A stretch of 64,000 bases of DNA, taken from Girardinichthys multiradiatus. Lineage: Eukaryota > Chordata > Actinopteri > Cyprinodontiformes > Goodeidae. The position numbers and the translations under genes are program-made. The stretch spans positions 23,955,093-24,019,092 of the forward strand of contig NC_061797.1 of NCBI RefSeq assembly GCF_021462225.1, written 5' to 3'. Numbering within the stretch: position 1 is the first letter of the stretch; the number at the start of each line of letters is the position of its first letter. Below, in pieces: positions 12,690 through 24,640 of the stretch. The notes beneath the pieces were generated by a model. The model did not search any database. It worked only from the letters and a program-made list of their open reading frames with translations, and was not told where the DNA came from.

Positions 12690-13250
12690 GTACATTATGG
12701 CCAAGCATCTTTTCTTTTGTCTCATCAGTTCAAAGGACATTTTTTCCGGCCGCTCTTCCAAAAAGCCAAACTTCAGTTGCATTTTTTTTTCTAATAGCAA
12801 TTCTATAAACTAAAATAACATACCTGCCATAATTGAGGTCTGAGATGGAGCTCTTCGAGCTTTTGTATTTTCTCTGAGAATGCACTTTCTGACCTTGATG
12901 TGAATGTGCTTAAAAGTCCACCCCTGGGAAGATTCATATTCGTTATACAGTGATGGACTTAAAGTTGTTTGGAAATGACCTTTAAACACAGTTTTTTTGC
13001 CCATTCTTCTTTGCACATTAGCACATGCTCAGTCTAATAGGATGGAAGGAGTCTGAACAGCAATCTTTATTTAGACCTAGACTTTGACTAGGCAATTCTA
13101 TGACATCATTGCGTTTGATCTACATCATTTTATATTATATTTGGCTGTATGTTTAGGGTCACTATTTTGCTTAAAGGTTAACCTCCAACCTAGTCTTGGC
13201 AGCCTCTAGCAAGTTATCTTTGAGGATTGACTGCTACAACAAGCCAGCAG
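12690..13250 (-). mobile_element. Old Tc1-like transposon remnant
   Basis: The + strand shows blocks characteristic of the complement of fish Tc1-like transposase genes: CTTTTGTCTCATCAGTTCAA, GACTTTGACTAGGCAATTCT, GGCTGTATGTTTAGGGTCAC and AACCTCCAACCTAGTCTTGG. Read on the minus strand, these correspond to the catalytic core region. Heavily decayed, with no recognisable ends. Confidence 0.55.
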
Positions 13251-13346
13251 AAATGTAATAACAACTTTACCACGAAGAAGAAGGCTGTCTCTGTCTTCAA
13301 GACCTTAGGTGCCAGCTGCCATGCACTTTGAACTGAGATGCCAACT

Positions 13347-13720
13347 AGGGCTGCATGATGTTAGGAAATATTTAATTACAGAATTATTGTTGCATGTTGC
13401 AATGACAATATCTATTCTAATTAACCCACATTTGTCTACCGTTGGCTTTCTTTCCTGAAATCACAATCACCCCACTACTTGTTTTCCCAAAGCTAGTAGT
13501 TTTGGGATCTCGATTACTAAGGTCTAAAGCAAATGTGCATAAAAAACAATAAAGCCCATTATATTGGCCAAATACATCGCTGAGAGAAGTTGAAATTTAT
13601 GGCACTTGAAATATTATAGCCTGCCAAATACTGCATTCCTGCAGTTATTTCCAATTGCAGTACAGCATGCATTGAAATTGCAGTGCTGATTGTGATTTGA
13701 TATATGGTGCAGCTTTAATA
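13347..13720. repeat. MITE-like repeat with GGGCTGCATGAT ends, copy 1
   Basis: Starts CTAGGGCTGCATGATGTTAG and ends ATATGGTGCAGCTTTAATAC, a short inverted relation (GCTGCAYGAT/ATNNNGTGCAGC). The interior carries alternating ATTGCAGT and GCAATGACAATAT motifs typical of a common teleost short repeat that begins with a GGGCTGCACGAT-like word. No coding sequence. The superfamily is not assigned. Confidence 0.5.
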
Positions 13721-13820
13721 CCAACAGTTCATTACAAAGGAAAACATGCAAAAACCAACACCACCGATTTCACAAAGCTCTTTTAGAAACATTTATAAAA
13801 CTGGAAACAATACATGAAGT

Positions 13821-14060
13821 AAAGCTGCGTGATGTTAGGAATACGGGACATTTTAATATTGATGTTTGAATGCATGAACTAACCCATCCTTTTCTCACTA
13901 CTTCCTGTCTTTTTTTTATCATGACAGTTTCTGCACCATTCTTCTTGAGATTTAGCATCCAGATCAGTTGTTGACATAATGCAAAAAATATGTGATATTA
14001 TGACACATAAAATATAATAGCCTATCAAATGTTGCAAAGACAAAGTGTGACTGTGCTAAT
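13821..14060. repeat. MITE-like repeat, partial copy 2
   Basis: Begins AAAGCTGCGTGATGTTAGGA, matching the start of the repeat at 13347, and shares the later phrase ATATAATAGCCTATCAAAT (compare ATATTATAGCCTGCCAAATA in copy 1). The right end is unclear. Confidence 0.45.
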
Positions 14061-14958
14061 CACAGCTTCTGTTCCATCAGAAAGGGTGGTTTTCAGTGGC
14101 GAGACTGGTAGCTAATATGATTGGGATCTTGAGAATTAGTCGTATTCTTTCTTGAAATGCACATCACCACTGTTGGGTAGTTTTACATTTAATAAAGCTG
14201 TATGACTAAATGTACTTGTATCATTTATATGCAGTATAATGCACAAACATGAAACAGTGTGCCAAAAGAAAATGATTCAATCGTCTACAGCTAATTTGTT
14301 ATTTTAATAGTTTTATCAATGTGTCCAGTCGTAATCGAGGTCACGTGATATTCTTTACATTTTGAGCAGAAGTAATTTTGTCGCGGTTTATTTGGTTTCT
14401 GAGGAAGACTAATGGCTAACTTAGTCTGCAAATTAATTATTGAAGTTGAAAATAATTCACTGTCATCTCTGACATTTCCCAGAACTTGGAAGAGATTATA
14501 ACCAATTTCAAGAATGATTAAACAAACACTGGCCCTGTCATGCGTGTTACCAGAGTATTTTTTTTTTACTTGTCAAAATGTTTACGAAATATAAAGGGTA
14601 AAACTAAAGATAGACATAACATCTACTCATAAAACCTTGTTGTTGAACACCTATCTCACTCTGGGTGAATATAAGGAATATATTGCAACCTCTGTTTTGA
14701 AATATGAGCCATTAATTGTTTTAATTTGCACAGTAAAATGAACTTTGACAGTTTAAGATGGAATATCTCTTTAAACTTAACTATGTCCAAATATAGAAAT
14801 GATGTTGCTTGAGATGAGAGAAACAGAAAAAAATGTTTTGACAGTGAACCACTGACAAAGAAACACTTAAGTGATGAACTAACATCGTGATGATGAATTG
14901 TGTATAAGGAGTCCTGTTGTGAGAACAATGTGTTGTTTTCTCTTTTTCCCGCATGTAG
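14061..14958. other. Intron upstream of the first visible METTL15 exon
   Basis: No gene. It ends in a polypyrimidine-containing acceptor (CTTTTTCCCGCATGTAG) directly before the exon at 14959. The open frames on the minus strand at 14656-14994 run through the exon boundary and have no recognisable product. Confidence 0.6.
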
Positions 14959-15095
14959 GTGGTCCTGGACATGACATTTGGAGGTGGTGGTCATACCAAA
15001 GCAATACTTAACACGGTTCCCAAAGTCACGGTCCTGGCCTTAGACCGAGACCCCACAGCAATTTCTCTGGCCCAGCAGCTAGCCAAGGAGCACTC
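14959..15095 (+). CDS. mettl15: METTL15 coding exon a (SAM-binding motif)
   Basis: First visible exon of METTL15, the mitochondrial S-adenosylmethionine-dependent methyltransferase that makes N4-methylcytidine in 12S rRNA and supports small-subunit assembly (family knowledge: RsmH/MraW). The 137 nt translate from the first base as VVLDMTFGGGGHTKAIL, with the glycine-rich SAM-binding loop (GGGGHT), then ALDRDPTAISLAQQL, the acidic loop that contacts the cofactor ribose. Acceptor GCATGTAG and donor GTAAGT are canonical. The exon ends after two bases of a codon (TC), completed by the first base of the next exon. The upstream exon with the presequence and the HIPVM-type N-terminal motif is not visible here. 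Confidence 0.93.
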
Positions 15096-18000
15096 GTAAG
15101 TGATTTACTGAAGAAGACCGACTGTACCTAGACACAAGTTGGAGCTTAAAACCATACACTGTCTAGACAAATGTTTATGCTGTCACAAGCCTAATATTTT
15201 ACCACTACTTTTTATTGTCACAGTTGACAGCTTGGCAGTTTTGAAAAGTGTTAGGATTTATGATCATTTATTTCCCTTAAAACATACTGTTGGCTTGATA
15301 AACATCAGCATTGCAGCTTTCCATCCATTTCTCACTTCTTCCCTGAGACCAATCCAATATAGCTTGCCAAGATACAGCCCCTGAGTTACAGCATCCAATC
15401 AAATCCATCCTTCCTTCTTAACGTAAAGCTTTTCACCCCCCACGCAAAGCTGGTGGGTCCGGCATGTCATTTGTCAGAGGAGGGCCCACGCCTGTTGTGT
15501 GAGGGAGATGCTGCCTCCCACGGAGGATCTATAAGTAATGGGGGGGGCTATGGGTGTTGAGAAGTGAAGGGAGAGGAAGAAAAAAAGACAGAAAACATAA
15601 GAGTGAGCGAGGAGGGAGACACGAGGACACAGTGCCAGGGTGAGAGGGAGTGTGTGTGTGTGCATAAGCGAGGCGCGGGCGGATGAAAATGAGATGTTCC
15701 TAAGACCATGGCGTGGGAAGGAATCCTTTTACGTAGATTCTGGGGAAACCTCTCTCAAGGGAATCTGCTGGAGAAATGTGCCTGTGAGCTGGGGAATGAC
15801 AATTAAGAGAGAGAGAGAATGAGAACACTGTATTCTGTCAGCAGCAATATACCCCCGCTGAAAACTCCTTTACGCCTACTCGTGATGCAAGTTGAGAGAG
15901 GCTAGAGAAATTGAGCAATTAACCAATATTATTGGGAGCCTGAGTAAAAGACCCTGCCTGCCTACGCGTTCCATCCACACAAAGGGTTAGAGGATTTTCT
16001 CCCTTCTCTGAACTCCTGCGTCTTGCGGAAAGTAGGAAAGTAAACCCTTAATGCAAACTGTTGAATGCGGGTGTCTGGTTGAATCCAGTCGTACCACGCA
16101 AGGACGTTAATTTCAATTCCAAACACCTAAAAAGCAGGAGCTTGTGAAGGCAGCTCTGCCTCCTAAGTAATATTCAGCCATGTATTTAATGGGATTTGCC
16201 TCCTGCATGTTGAGCCTTGCTGTTCTCTGCATCATTCTTCTTGTTGCTATGACTTCACTGCGCTTGAAGCTCTGCAGTTGTTGCGCCCACAATACATGTC
16301 TGAAACAGCACTAGTCATTATTAAATTGACAAACATTGGATTTGTAATTATACATAGGGCCACACACACTAATTTATTATTTAGTGTCTCCATCAGTCGT
16401 CATAGGATCAGAATTCTTCAACACAGAAGAGGTATATTGTGGTAGTTTATTTGTTTTTTTAGGGTTTGTTCTTTGTAGATGCATGTTTTACTGAAGTTGT
16501 TTTATAAGAAACATTATTTTTGCTTGAGGGATTAACATTTTGTGTAACAAATTCACAGACAAAAAAACTTTTATTTTATTACTTTGGAAAATATATGATT
16601 CAGTGAGTGACTTAGATTTGCAGGTGAAAAAGTACATCACACTTTTAGCTCAAAGTAGCACATTTCCTTCCTAATAATCTTTATCCTCTCCCTATTTTAA
16701 CTTCAAATCAAGAGTGTTTGCTCAGCCTTGCATTTAAGACGTTGTTTTGCTTTGCTGTGAACTGCAAATCCTCATCCGAAGTTTTTGATATTTCATAAAA
16801 CTTTAGAAAGAAATGTGCTAAAAACTCTGTCAGATCTGCATCCAGTGTTTTATGTGCCAACTGGAAAATTTGTCTTATTATTTTATTGACTCCTAATGTT
16901 TTCCTTGCTGTAGGATGGTAACTCTGGACAGAGTAATAAGTAAGTAAATTCCCCCTAAAAAATGCAGCCCATAAAAACAACTTTTCTAAACTACAAGGAA
17001 CCTCAGAGAAATACTTTGACAATAAAGACCACAGTTTTTAAAGTCGATATGTGGAGAAGAATGACGTGGGTGCAACTAAATCAACATAATGGCCTTTTTT
17101 TACTATGTTTATTTGAGATGTAGTGTTTTAATAAACATGGCCTCACATGGAGATTATGCCATGAAGGGGAATCTTATTCTATGGTCAAACTGCAGACAAA
17201 GGAAAGTGTTTGAGACTAAATTATTGTTGATTTATTTTTCAATGATTTGCTGGGTGCTGGTTTTAATTTGGGTTTACTGTTGTGAACTGTCAGGTTGAAT
17301 ACGTAAAGCTCTCTGAGGAAGACAGGCTAAAAGGTGTGGATGTGTCACTGTGTCTGGATTTATCTGTATAATAAACATGATAAATATCTATGAGGTATTA
17401 ATGAATACATTGTGAGACTGCTGTCCTATAGAAATCGGTTTGTGTTTCACAGACATTAACACATCCACCTTTTAAAATGAAGCTGTCAATCAGTGTAAGG
17501 TGATTTATTTTCAGCCCTGATGAAATCTATATATTGTCCTTCTGTGAAACACAGTGACTTATGGAAATAAATGAATCTAATAGATTGTCCAGTCCCCTTA
17601 CATTTAAACATTTTACTTTTAATCATTGTGTTGATCACTGTCTAAATGCAGCACTAGCCAAATAAGTTATCTATCATCCAGATCCATACGTCCATTTGCT
17701 GTACCAAATATTTAATGTACAATATAGTGGGGTTCAATTGGATAACAGAAGGGTGAGCTACACTTACATAAAATGCTAAACAATTAACTCTTTACAAACC
17801 TCTTCTTTAGGTAAAAGAAAATAAATGCCACAGTCTGCTATTGTACAGACAAATCTTTCTTGCACCACTATATTAAAATGGATTTGCTGCTCTTTATTTA
17901 CTCATTGCCATGGTGACACATAGTATCAGAGCATCATTGACGATGGCTGTTTTTTTTATTTCTTCATTACTGACTCACACGCTTGACTCAGACTGAGCAT

Positions 18001-18340
18001 ACTCAAATTTAACTGAAGTAAATCTAAATAACTGAGAATGAAAATTCACAGAGCAGGTTTAATCAATTCAGAAATGTGTTTAACCGGTTCTTAGGAACAG
18101 ACTGCCTTGTACATTCCATGTGGCAGCAATGATGTTTTTATTCTCATTCCTTTTAAGGGATTTAGAAATTGAAACAAATCTCCATTAAAAACCAGTCTCT
18201 GACATGGCAAACATACAAACACGATCAAATAGTCCACACAATTTCAGACAGAGCTGGTGTGTGTGATTCAGGTTTGAAGGCCGCCTTGCTCATACACTTG
18301 TACAACTCTGCTCAGAAAGGTATCTATACATATAGATATG
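15096..18340. other. Intron sequence, nothing recognised
   Basis: METTL15 intron. About 15440-15830 is more GC- and purine-rich than its surroundings, with a short TG run near 15651-15662 and a GA run near 15805-15818. This could be a non-coding functional element, but only conservation would tell. The 104-codon minus-strand frame at 16708-17022 has no recognisable domain. Confidence 0.5.
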
Positions 18341-18342
18341 TA

Positions 18343-18560
18343 CAGTCATCTTTAGTAAATTAGAATATTATTGAAAAGGTCATTTACTTCAGTATCTCAA
18401 TTCACTAAGCAAAACATTATATGGATGAATCACACACAGACTGATGTTTCCAAGCCTTTATTTCTAATAATTATGATGATTTAGTTGATTTAAACATGAC
18501 ATTTAAGTTTAGAATATTACATAAACATATTTCTAATGCAGAATGTGGTCTTAAATACCT
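18343..18560. mobile_element. Solo end of a Tc1-like element
   Basis: Begins CAGTCATCTTTAGTAAATTA after TA, followed by GAATATTATTGAAAAGGTCA and TTCCAAGCCTTTATTTCTAA. This is the long inverted-repeat end typical of Tc1-like elements related to the copies at 20906 and 33501 (compare CAAGCCTTTGTTTCTTCTTA near 33573). No transposase or partner end is present, so it is a fragment. Confidence 0.5.
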
Positions 18561-18621
18561 GCTTAAAGGTTGTTATTGTCCAAAGGTAATTATAATCTGG
18601 TAAATAAGCCTCATGGAAATA

Positions 18622-18627
<6 letters not shown>

Positions 18628-18671
<44 letters not shown>

Positions 18672-18686
18672 GTGTGTGTGTGTGTC
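18628..18686. repeat. (TA)n-(TG)n microsatellite
   Basis: About 19 TA units are followed by TGTATA and a short TG run. A likely length-polymorphic site within the METTL15 intron. Confidence 0.95.
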
Positions 18687-18689
18687 TAT

Positions 18690-19315
18690 AAGTGAAAGAG
18701 CAGTTAAAAAAACATATTTCAATATATTTCACGAAGAGAATGGCTGGACCACCAGAGTTAGCTGCTATGTATTTACCAAAACAAATAAATTACCTGAAGG
18801 AAGGTCTTTCATAGCCCCCTATAGGTGAGTTGAGGATCTTTTAGATAAAAAAAAAACAAGAGACAAGCTTCTGTTTTTATCCCTTTCCTTTTTTCTCCAC
18901 TCACTGTAGATATTTTTATCACTTTTCCCCTGGTGAAAGCAATCAATCAGCATCTTGTCTTAGGCTTTAGTGACGCAGGTAAAGAAACAAGGGAATATTT
19001 CAGGCCTGATTTGTGAAGAGGCTGCATCATGTTGAATGAGCTTGGCTCAATTCGAGGCTGCTGTGGAGGATCCTAGTATTATCATGAAAAAGTGAGATGA
19101 CCACAGTAGCGATGAACATTGATCTATTTCCTAAATAGTCAAGATAAATGATGAGAATAACATTTTGGTCAACTGGAAATGTGTTTTTTCTAGCTTGACA
19201 TTGGCTCTGTAGATAGTTACTGAGTCGTGCCACTAAAAACAAGTGTTAACTTGATTTTGTTGTTATTGGAAGATTAAGTCTGATTTGAGGCATTTCATCA
19301 AACTGTTGTTACACC
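18690..19315. other. Intron sequence, nothing recognised
   Basis: Non-coding DNA between the microsatellite and an L2-like fragment. No repeat or coding signal I can name. Confidence 0.5.
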
Positions 19316-19319
19316 ATAG

Positions 19320-19572
19320 GAATCATATCGAGGTATTTATACTCCTCCACCACCTCCACTTCTTCTCCCATGATAGAAATAGTTTTTGACTTATTCCTGT
19401 TTCTCTTAAAATCTACAATCATCTCCTTTGTTTTAGTCACGTTCAAAATGAGATGATTGTTTCCACACCATGACACAAAGCGATCCACCACCTTCCTGTA
19501 CTCAGCTTCTTGTCCATCTCTGATCCACCCCACGACTGCAGAATCATCCGAGTATTTCTGCAGATGACAGAT
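19320..19572 (-). mobile_element. L2-like LINE reverse transcriptase fragment
   Basis: The minus strand encodes part of a non-LTR reverse transcriptase: HLQKYSDDSAVVGW (the YxDD-type catalytic box), then FVSWCGNNHLILNVTKTKEM and ISIMGEEVEVVEEYKYL, the segment that follows the catalytic site in L2-clade LINEs. Homology stops after EYKYL and before HLQKY, so this is about 250 bp from the middle of the gene with neither tail nor 5' part. Function is lost. Confidence is high for reverse transcriptase and moderate for the L2 clade. Confidence 0.8.
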
Positions 19573-20903
19573 TAAATAGATAAGATTAAATAGCCGCTGT
19601 AGAACCCAAATGCCTGGTCCGTCCGGGCTTCTATTACCCTGGTCCTGACTCCATTTTTAGCAGGAGTCTTTAGTCCAGTCCCATGACTTGGATCTTCCCC
19701 TAATAGCTGTGGGACTGGCACAATGGGGTTTAGAAAAGATCTCAGAGTTCTATTTGAGGAGTTAGGTTTATAAAGCATCCCCATCATAAGGTTCATGATT
19801 TACAATATCTTCCACATCTCAATGTATTAGTCAGTATATTATTTTGAAGCCTTTCAAACCATTTCATCCATCCTGACATTCCTTTCCTAATTCTGCTGGA
19901 GCTTCGTCTATAATTGTTGCTGTAGCGTCTGTTCCATACTTTACACTGTCTTTATATACTTATGAAGACAATTAACCACTCCTCCACCTTTTTATCTCAA
20001 ATTTGTCAGATTAATGGCAATTGTTATCAGTCGGCAATTTCTGCGGCCTGACATTGATTGTGTTCTCAAGTTTAGTTAATCTGTCACCAACTCGGACACG
20101 AAGGTGAAGGCGACATACAGTACCTTAATGCAACTCTAAGATTTGCATTGGAATAATCTGTCTTTTAGTTTTCTTTAGCTTTGCAATTGCCAAACTATTT
20201 TACAAGTTTAAAGTGTAGAAAAGAGGAGGTATGATTAAACTCTTCAGCGATTGCCATACATCCTTTGGGGTGTTGTGCTAGTAACCTGTTTCCAGGTTAC
20301 AAAAGCTAATATCGAATTCACTGTCAGCATCACTGCGGAGTTATAAATACACCTGCTTGTACCAAAGTGACACTTGTCACTGGGAAGAGTATAACTACTG
20401 CGTATTTGCAGCCATCAGTGTCCTGGACATACATGCTATCCCCACTTGATTGCACCTTATTGTTGCAGAAAATACTTCCTTCTTTAATCACAATTGTTCC
20501 CCCTTGATAAGTCACAGAGACCAGAAATGTCGACATTGCATTAGTGTGTTTACACAGAACGAGTCTGAATTGTACAATCACTGTGTGGGGGACACGCCAC
20601 ATGTCACTTAATGCATTTGTGCCAGATAGATCCCTACAATACACTCACTGCTGGCCTAAAGTTGTACCATTGGCATATATACTTTGAAACTACTTTTTGT
20701 CTCTGCACATGACAGGAATACATTGCAATGTCGTATAAGACTCCACTTGATAGTGTTGATTACATGGTCAGGATTAGCCCTATTGTTAATGAGCACTCTA
20801 AGTTATTCTGAGTTACTCTGTTGTTAGTCTTGACACTCTTTTTAGCTCTCTTTGCCTGTCCTTAAAGTCTGAATGTCAACAAGAGGGGCTTTTACATTTA
20901 GTA
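19573..20903. other. Intron sequence, nothing recognised
   Basis: No identified feature. The 104-codon minus-strand open frame at 20330-20644 is the longest here; it has no recognisable domain and no splice or codon evidence in its favour. Confidence 0.5.
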
Positions 20904-20905
20904 TA

Positions 20906-22515
20906 CAGGTCCTTCTCAAAATATTAGCATATTGTGATAAAGTTCATTATTTTCCATAATGTCATGATGAAAATTAAACATTCATATATTTTAGATTCAT
21001 TGCACACTAACTGAAATATTTCAGGTCTTTTATTGTCTTAATATGGATGATTGTGGCATACAGCTCATGAAAACCCAAAATTCCTATTTCACAAAATTAG
21101 CATATCATTAAAAGGGTCTCTAAACGAGCTATGAACCTAATCATCTGAATCAACGAGTTAACTCTAAACACCTGCAAAAGATTCCTGAGGCCTTTTAAAC
21201 TCCCAGCCTGGTTCATCACTCAAAACCCCAATCATGGGTAAGACTGCCGACCTGACTGCTGTCCAGAAGGCCACTATTGACACCCTCAAGCAAGAGGGTA
21301 AGACACAGAAAGAAATTTCTGAACGAATAGGCTGTTCCCAGAGTGCTGTATCAAGGCACATCAGTGGGAAGTCTGTGGGAAGGAAAAAGTGTGGCAGAAA
21401 ACGCTGCACAACGAGAAGAGGTGACTGGACCCTGAGGAAGATTGTGGAGAAGGGCCGATTCCAGACCTTGGGGGACCTGCGGAAGCAGTGGACTGAGTCT
21501 AGAGTAGAAACATCCAGAGCCACCGTGCACAGACGTGTGCAGGAAATGGGCTACAGGTGCCGCATTCCCCAGGTCAAGCCACTTTTGAACCAGAAACAGC
21601 GGCAAAAGCGCCTGACCTGGGCTACAGAGAAGCAGCACTGGACTGTTGCTCAGTGGTCCAAAGTACTTTTTTCGGATGAAAGCAAATTCTGCATGTCATT
21701 CGGAAATCAAAGTGCCAGAGTCTGGAGGAAGACTGGGGAGAAGGAAATGCCAAAATGCCAGAAGTCCAGTGTCAAGTACCCACAGTCAGTGATGGTCTGG
21801 GGTGCCGTGTCAGCTGCTGGTGTTGGTCCACTGTGTTTTATCAAGGGCAGGGTCAATGCAGCTAGATATCAGGAGATTTTGGAGCACTTCATGCTTCCAT
21901 CTGCTGAAAAGCTTTATGGAGATGAAGATTTCATTTTTCAGCACGACTTGGCACCTGCTCACAGTGCCAAAACCACTGGTAAATGGTTTACTGACCATGG
22001 TATCACTGTGCTCAATTGGCCTGCCAACTCTCCTGACCTGAACCCCATAGAGAATCTGTGGGATATTGTGAAGAGAATGTTGAGAGACTCAAGACCCAAC
22101 ACTCTGGATGAGCTAAAGGCCGCTATCGAAGCATCCTGGGCCTCCATAAGACCTCAGCAGTGCCACAGGCTGATTGCCTCCATGCCACGCCGCATTGAAG
22201 CAGTCATTTCTGCAAAAGGATTCCCGACCAAGTATTGAGTGCATAACTGTACATGATTATTTGAAGGTTGACGTTTTTTGTATTGAAAACACTTTTCTTT
22301 TATTGGTCGGATGAAATATGCTAATTTTGTGAGATAGGAATTTTGGGTTTTCATGAGCTGTATGCCAAAATCATCCGTATTAAGACAATAAAAGACATGA
22401 AATATTTCAGTTAGTGTGCAATGAATCTAAAATATATGAATGTTAAATTTTCATCATGACATTATGGAAAATAATGAACTTTATCACAATATGCTAATAT
22501 TTTGAGAAGGACCTG
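20906..22515 (+). mobile_element. Complete Tc1-like transposon, family B (1,610 bp)
   Basis: TA at 20904-20905 and 22516-22517 flank inverted repeats of about 200 bp (20906-21105 and 22316-22515). The repeats begin CAGGTCCTTCTCAAAATATT and differ at only a few positions. Between them is a single uninterrupted transposase gene. Both long inverted repeats, the TA duplication and the open frame suggest a young insertion. It sits in a METTL15 intron in the sense direction. A near-identical copy lies at 46286-47853. Confidence 0.95.
21234..22238 (+). CDS. Tc1-like DD34E transposase, apparently intact
   Basis: A 334-residue cut-and-paste transposase, the usual length for Tc1-like enzymes. Residues about 7-45 form the first helix-turn-helix (LTAVQKATIDTLKQEGKTQK, then GCSQSAVSRH). 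About 47-58 is a basic linker (SVGRKKCGRKRC, GRPR-like), and about 66-108 a second helix-turn-helix. The RNase H-like catalytic core has Asp148 (VLFSDES), Asp238 (FQHDLAPAH) and Glu273 (SPDLNPIENLW); exactly 34 residues separate the last two, the DD34E signature. A glycine-containing VMVWGAVSAAG segment lies between. I see no stop or frameshift. The start follows directly after the left repeat, and ATG 21234 gives the usual N-terminus. The gene may be functional; that is inference from integrity. Confidence 0.93.
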   Translation: MGKTADLTAVQKATIDTLKQEGKTQKEISERIGCSQSAVSRHISGKSVGRKKCGRKRCTTRRGDWTLRKIVEKGRFQTLGDLRKQWTESRVETSRATVHRRVQEMGYRCRIPQVKPLLNQKQRQKRLTWATEKQHWTVAQWSKVLFSDESKFCMSFGNQSARVWRKTGEKEMPKCQKSSVKYPQSVMVWGAVSAAGVGPLCFIKGRVNAARYQEILEHFMLPSAEKLYGDEDFIFQHDLAPAHSAKTTGKWFTDHGITVLNWPANSPDLNPIENLWDIVKRMLRDSRPNTLDELKAAIEASWASIRPQQCHRLIASMPRRIEAVISAKGFPTKY

Positions 22516-22517
22516 TA

Positions 22518-24059
22518 TGTTTCTGCAGCCTGGTCTCTGTAAAATATGCAAGAGTTTCTGCATGGTTGTAGGATCTTGCCAACATTTTCATGCTAGTGTT
22601 CAAACTATTTTTGAGTCAGCTGCTCCCAAGCGTTCGCCCCAGCGTTTGACTCATCATCCTACAGTTTCACACCGAAGGCCAGTAGGTGCGAAGATTTGCT
22701 GATACGCTTGTTTTACTGCTGTCTATTTAAAATAAGCTTTTATTGTTTTCTATTGTTGTTACTTTACTAAGAATTAGTTTAGGTCATTTGTGTGTGGCCC
22801 TTATCCCTGTGCTGCACAACATAGATAACAAGCAATGTTCTCATGCATTATCTCCTCAAAACATCTATGTCCTTGTTCCTGATTTATGAACTTCTTTATC
22901 TATTTAGTGCCACTTTTTAAATGATAGTTTTATCTTAGAGCATCTATAGCTGACTGCACAATTTGTGCTAAACTTTGGCCTGCTGTTTCTGTGTTTGGTC
23001 GCAACGGGACCTGGAGGACATTCATAGACTGGAACAGATGATGAAATTTAGGTCAGATCTGCCTTTTGGCCAAACAGAGGCTAAAACATTTATTTCTGCT
23101 CCTAACAGTCCAAAGACAAACATATTAGGCTTCTGGCAATGTAATATTTTAAATAGATTTGATGCTCTCTGATTGCCCCATGATGGGTTGTCCAGGGTGT
23201 AGTCCACCTCTTTAGCACTCTGTTATAGATATATTAAGAAAAAATAACTATAAGGAAAAGTCATTTACAAGCCGGTATATCTACAAATATTTTAAAATAG
23301 AAACAAATTGCTAACCATTTATCGTCTAGTTGTATCTTATTATATAACATTAGAACTGCACAACAACTGTACGTGATGGGGTCTTTTCCTCCTCCATGTG
23401 CTCCAGTGACTGACCTCTTCCTCTACCTCTTTTAGGTTCCATCAACACATTATATTAATGATTTTTATAAACGTATTTTTATTTTTGTCAAGTAAATGAA
23501 GTGCTATTGATGAACAGACCTGATTTCAAGAAAATATGGAGCTACATAAATTTAATCTAAACGAAAGTCACTGTTGAGTCTAAATGCAACCCTGATTTAG
23601 ACATGCAGTTTATATTTCATTTAGGTTTAGGCCAGACAAAAAAGCCTGGTCCAAAACTGGTGGAAGCTTAGAGTTAGACCTAAAATGTGTGAATTCCACC
23701 GAAAGTCTGTATATTATACAAAAGTGCCAGAAAGCAAATATCAAACTCAAAGACAACTCTATTTGATTCAGTAAGAATAAATTCCATATTTCTTTTCAAT
23801 TTTGGTATTGCAGTACAATATGTGGGAAATACATTTGAGGGTGAAAAACTGAAAGAATAGTGGTGAAATATTTGCACAGTACTAGTGGGTGAAAATAATA
23901 TACATATTTTTTTATCTAAAGATTTAACATTTGTGCATTTTAAACAATATGCATTCTCATAGTCACCAGAGACAAAGTTTTGTGTCTTTTCATAAAACTT
24001 AAATATCAGTTGTTTAGCTTCAAACATAATTATAAACCAGAACTACACTCTGATATTAC
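22518..24059. other. Intron sequence, nothing recognised
   Basis: AT-rich non-coding DNA. The 115-codon minus-strand frame at 23680-24027 is compositionally ordinary and lacks any domain I recognise. Confidence 0.5.
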
Positions 24060-24640
24060 AACCACCCATCATAATGCTTGAGAGTGGGTGCAGTGTACTT
24101 AGCTTAGAAAGTCTTACTTTGACTTCTGCAGCTCAGTCTTTGTCTTTTGTGACCATAACACGGTTTTTCCAAAGGTGATTTGCCTTGTTCAGGCTGGCAG
24201 CTGCAAATTTCAGTTGGACTTGTAGGTGTTCATTTTGGAGTAGGTGATTCTTTGTTACTCACCACCCTCTCAGTCTGTTGACCATGTCACTGGTACCATC
24301 ATCTCGGAGTTCATGCTAGTTTTAAGTCTTGGTGGGTCTTCGGTTCTCCCTGAACATCCTGACCAGTTTCGCTTTATTGGAGGGGGACAATTATGGCCTA
24401 CCGCTGTGCCTTGGCAAAGTGCAGGTACATCAACATTTAAAAAAAAATCACCTTTGCATGTTGAGCAGTCATTCCGCACTGGCAAAAGAAAGGTTCAAAT
24501 AAATCAAAAACATCCCCATATTAATGTGACATTCATTGCTATGAGTGTATGTAAACCTTTGTTCACAGCTGTAGGACAGTTAGTGGAATTAAATGTTTTT
24601 TATTTTTATTTTGCTGAGAAATTGCTTCTGTAATTTTGCC
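24060..24640 (-). mobile_element. Old Tc1-like transposon remnant
   Basis: The + strand carries AACACGGTTTTTCCAAAGGT, GGTGATTCTTTGTTACTCAC and, near 24541-24556, ATGAGTGTATGTAAACCTTT. The last closely resembles the inverted-repeat end of Tdr1/Sleeping Beauty-like Tc1 elements (GTGTATGTAAACTT-type). The coding remnants run on the minus strand and are badly decayed. Confidence 0.45.

Noticed and set aside
16708..17022. 104-codon minus-strand open frame
   Set aside because: AT-rich, no family resemblance, within a METTL15 intron.
20330..20644. 104-codon minus-strand open frame
   Set aside because: No domain, no splice or promoter context, single frame in an intron; length is compatible with chance.
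21164..21523. Minus-strand open frames opposite the family B transposases (also 46574-46903)
   Set aside because: Shadows of the transposase coding sequence; same frames appear in both copies only because the elements are homologous.
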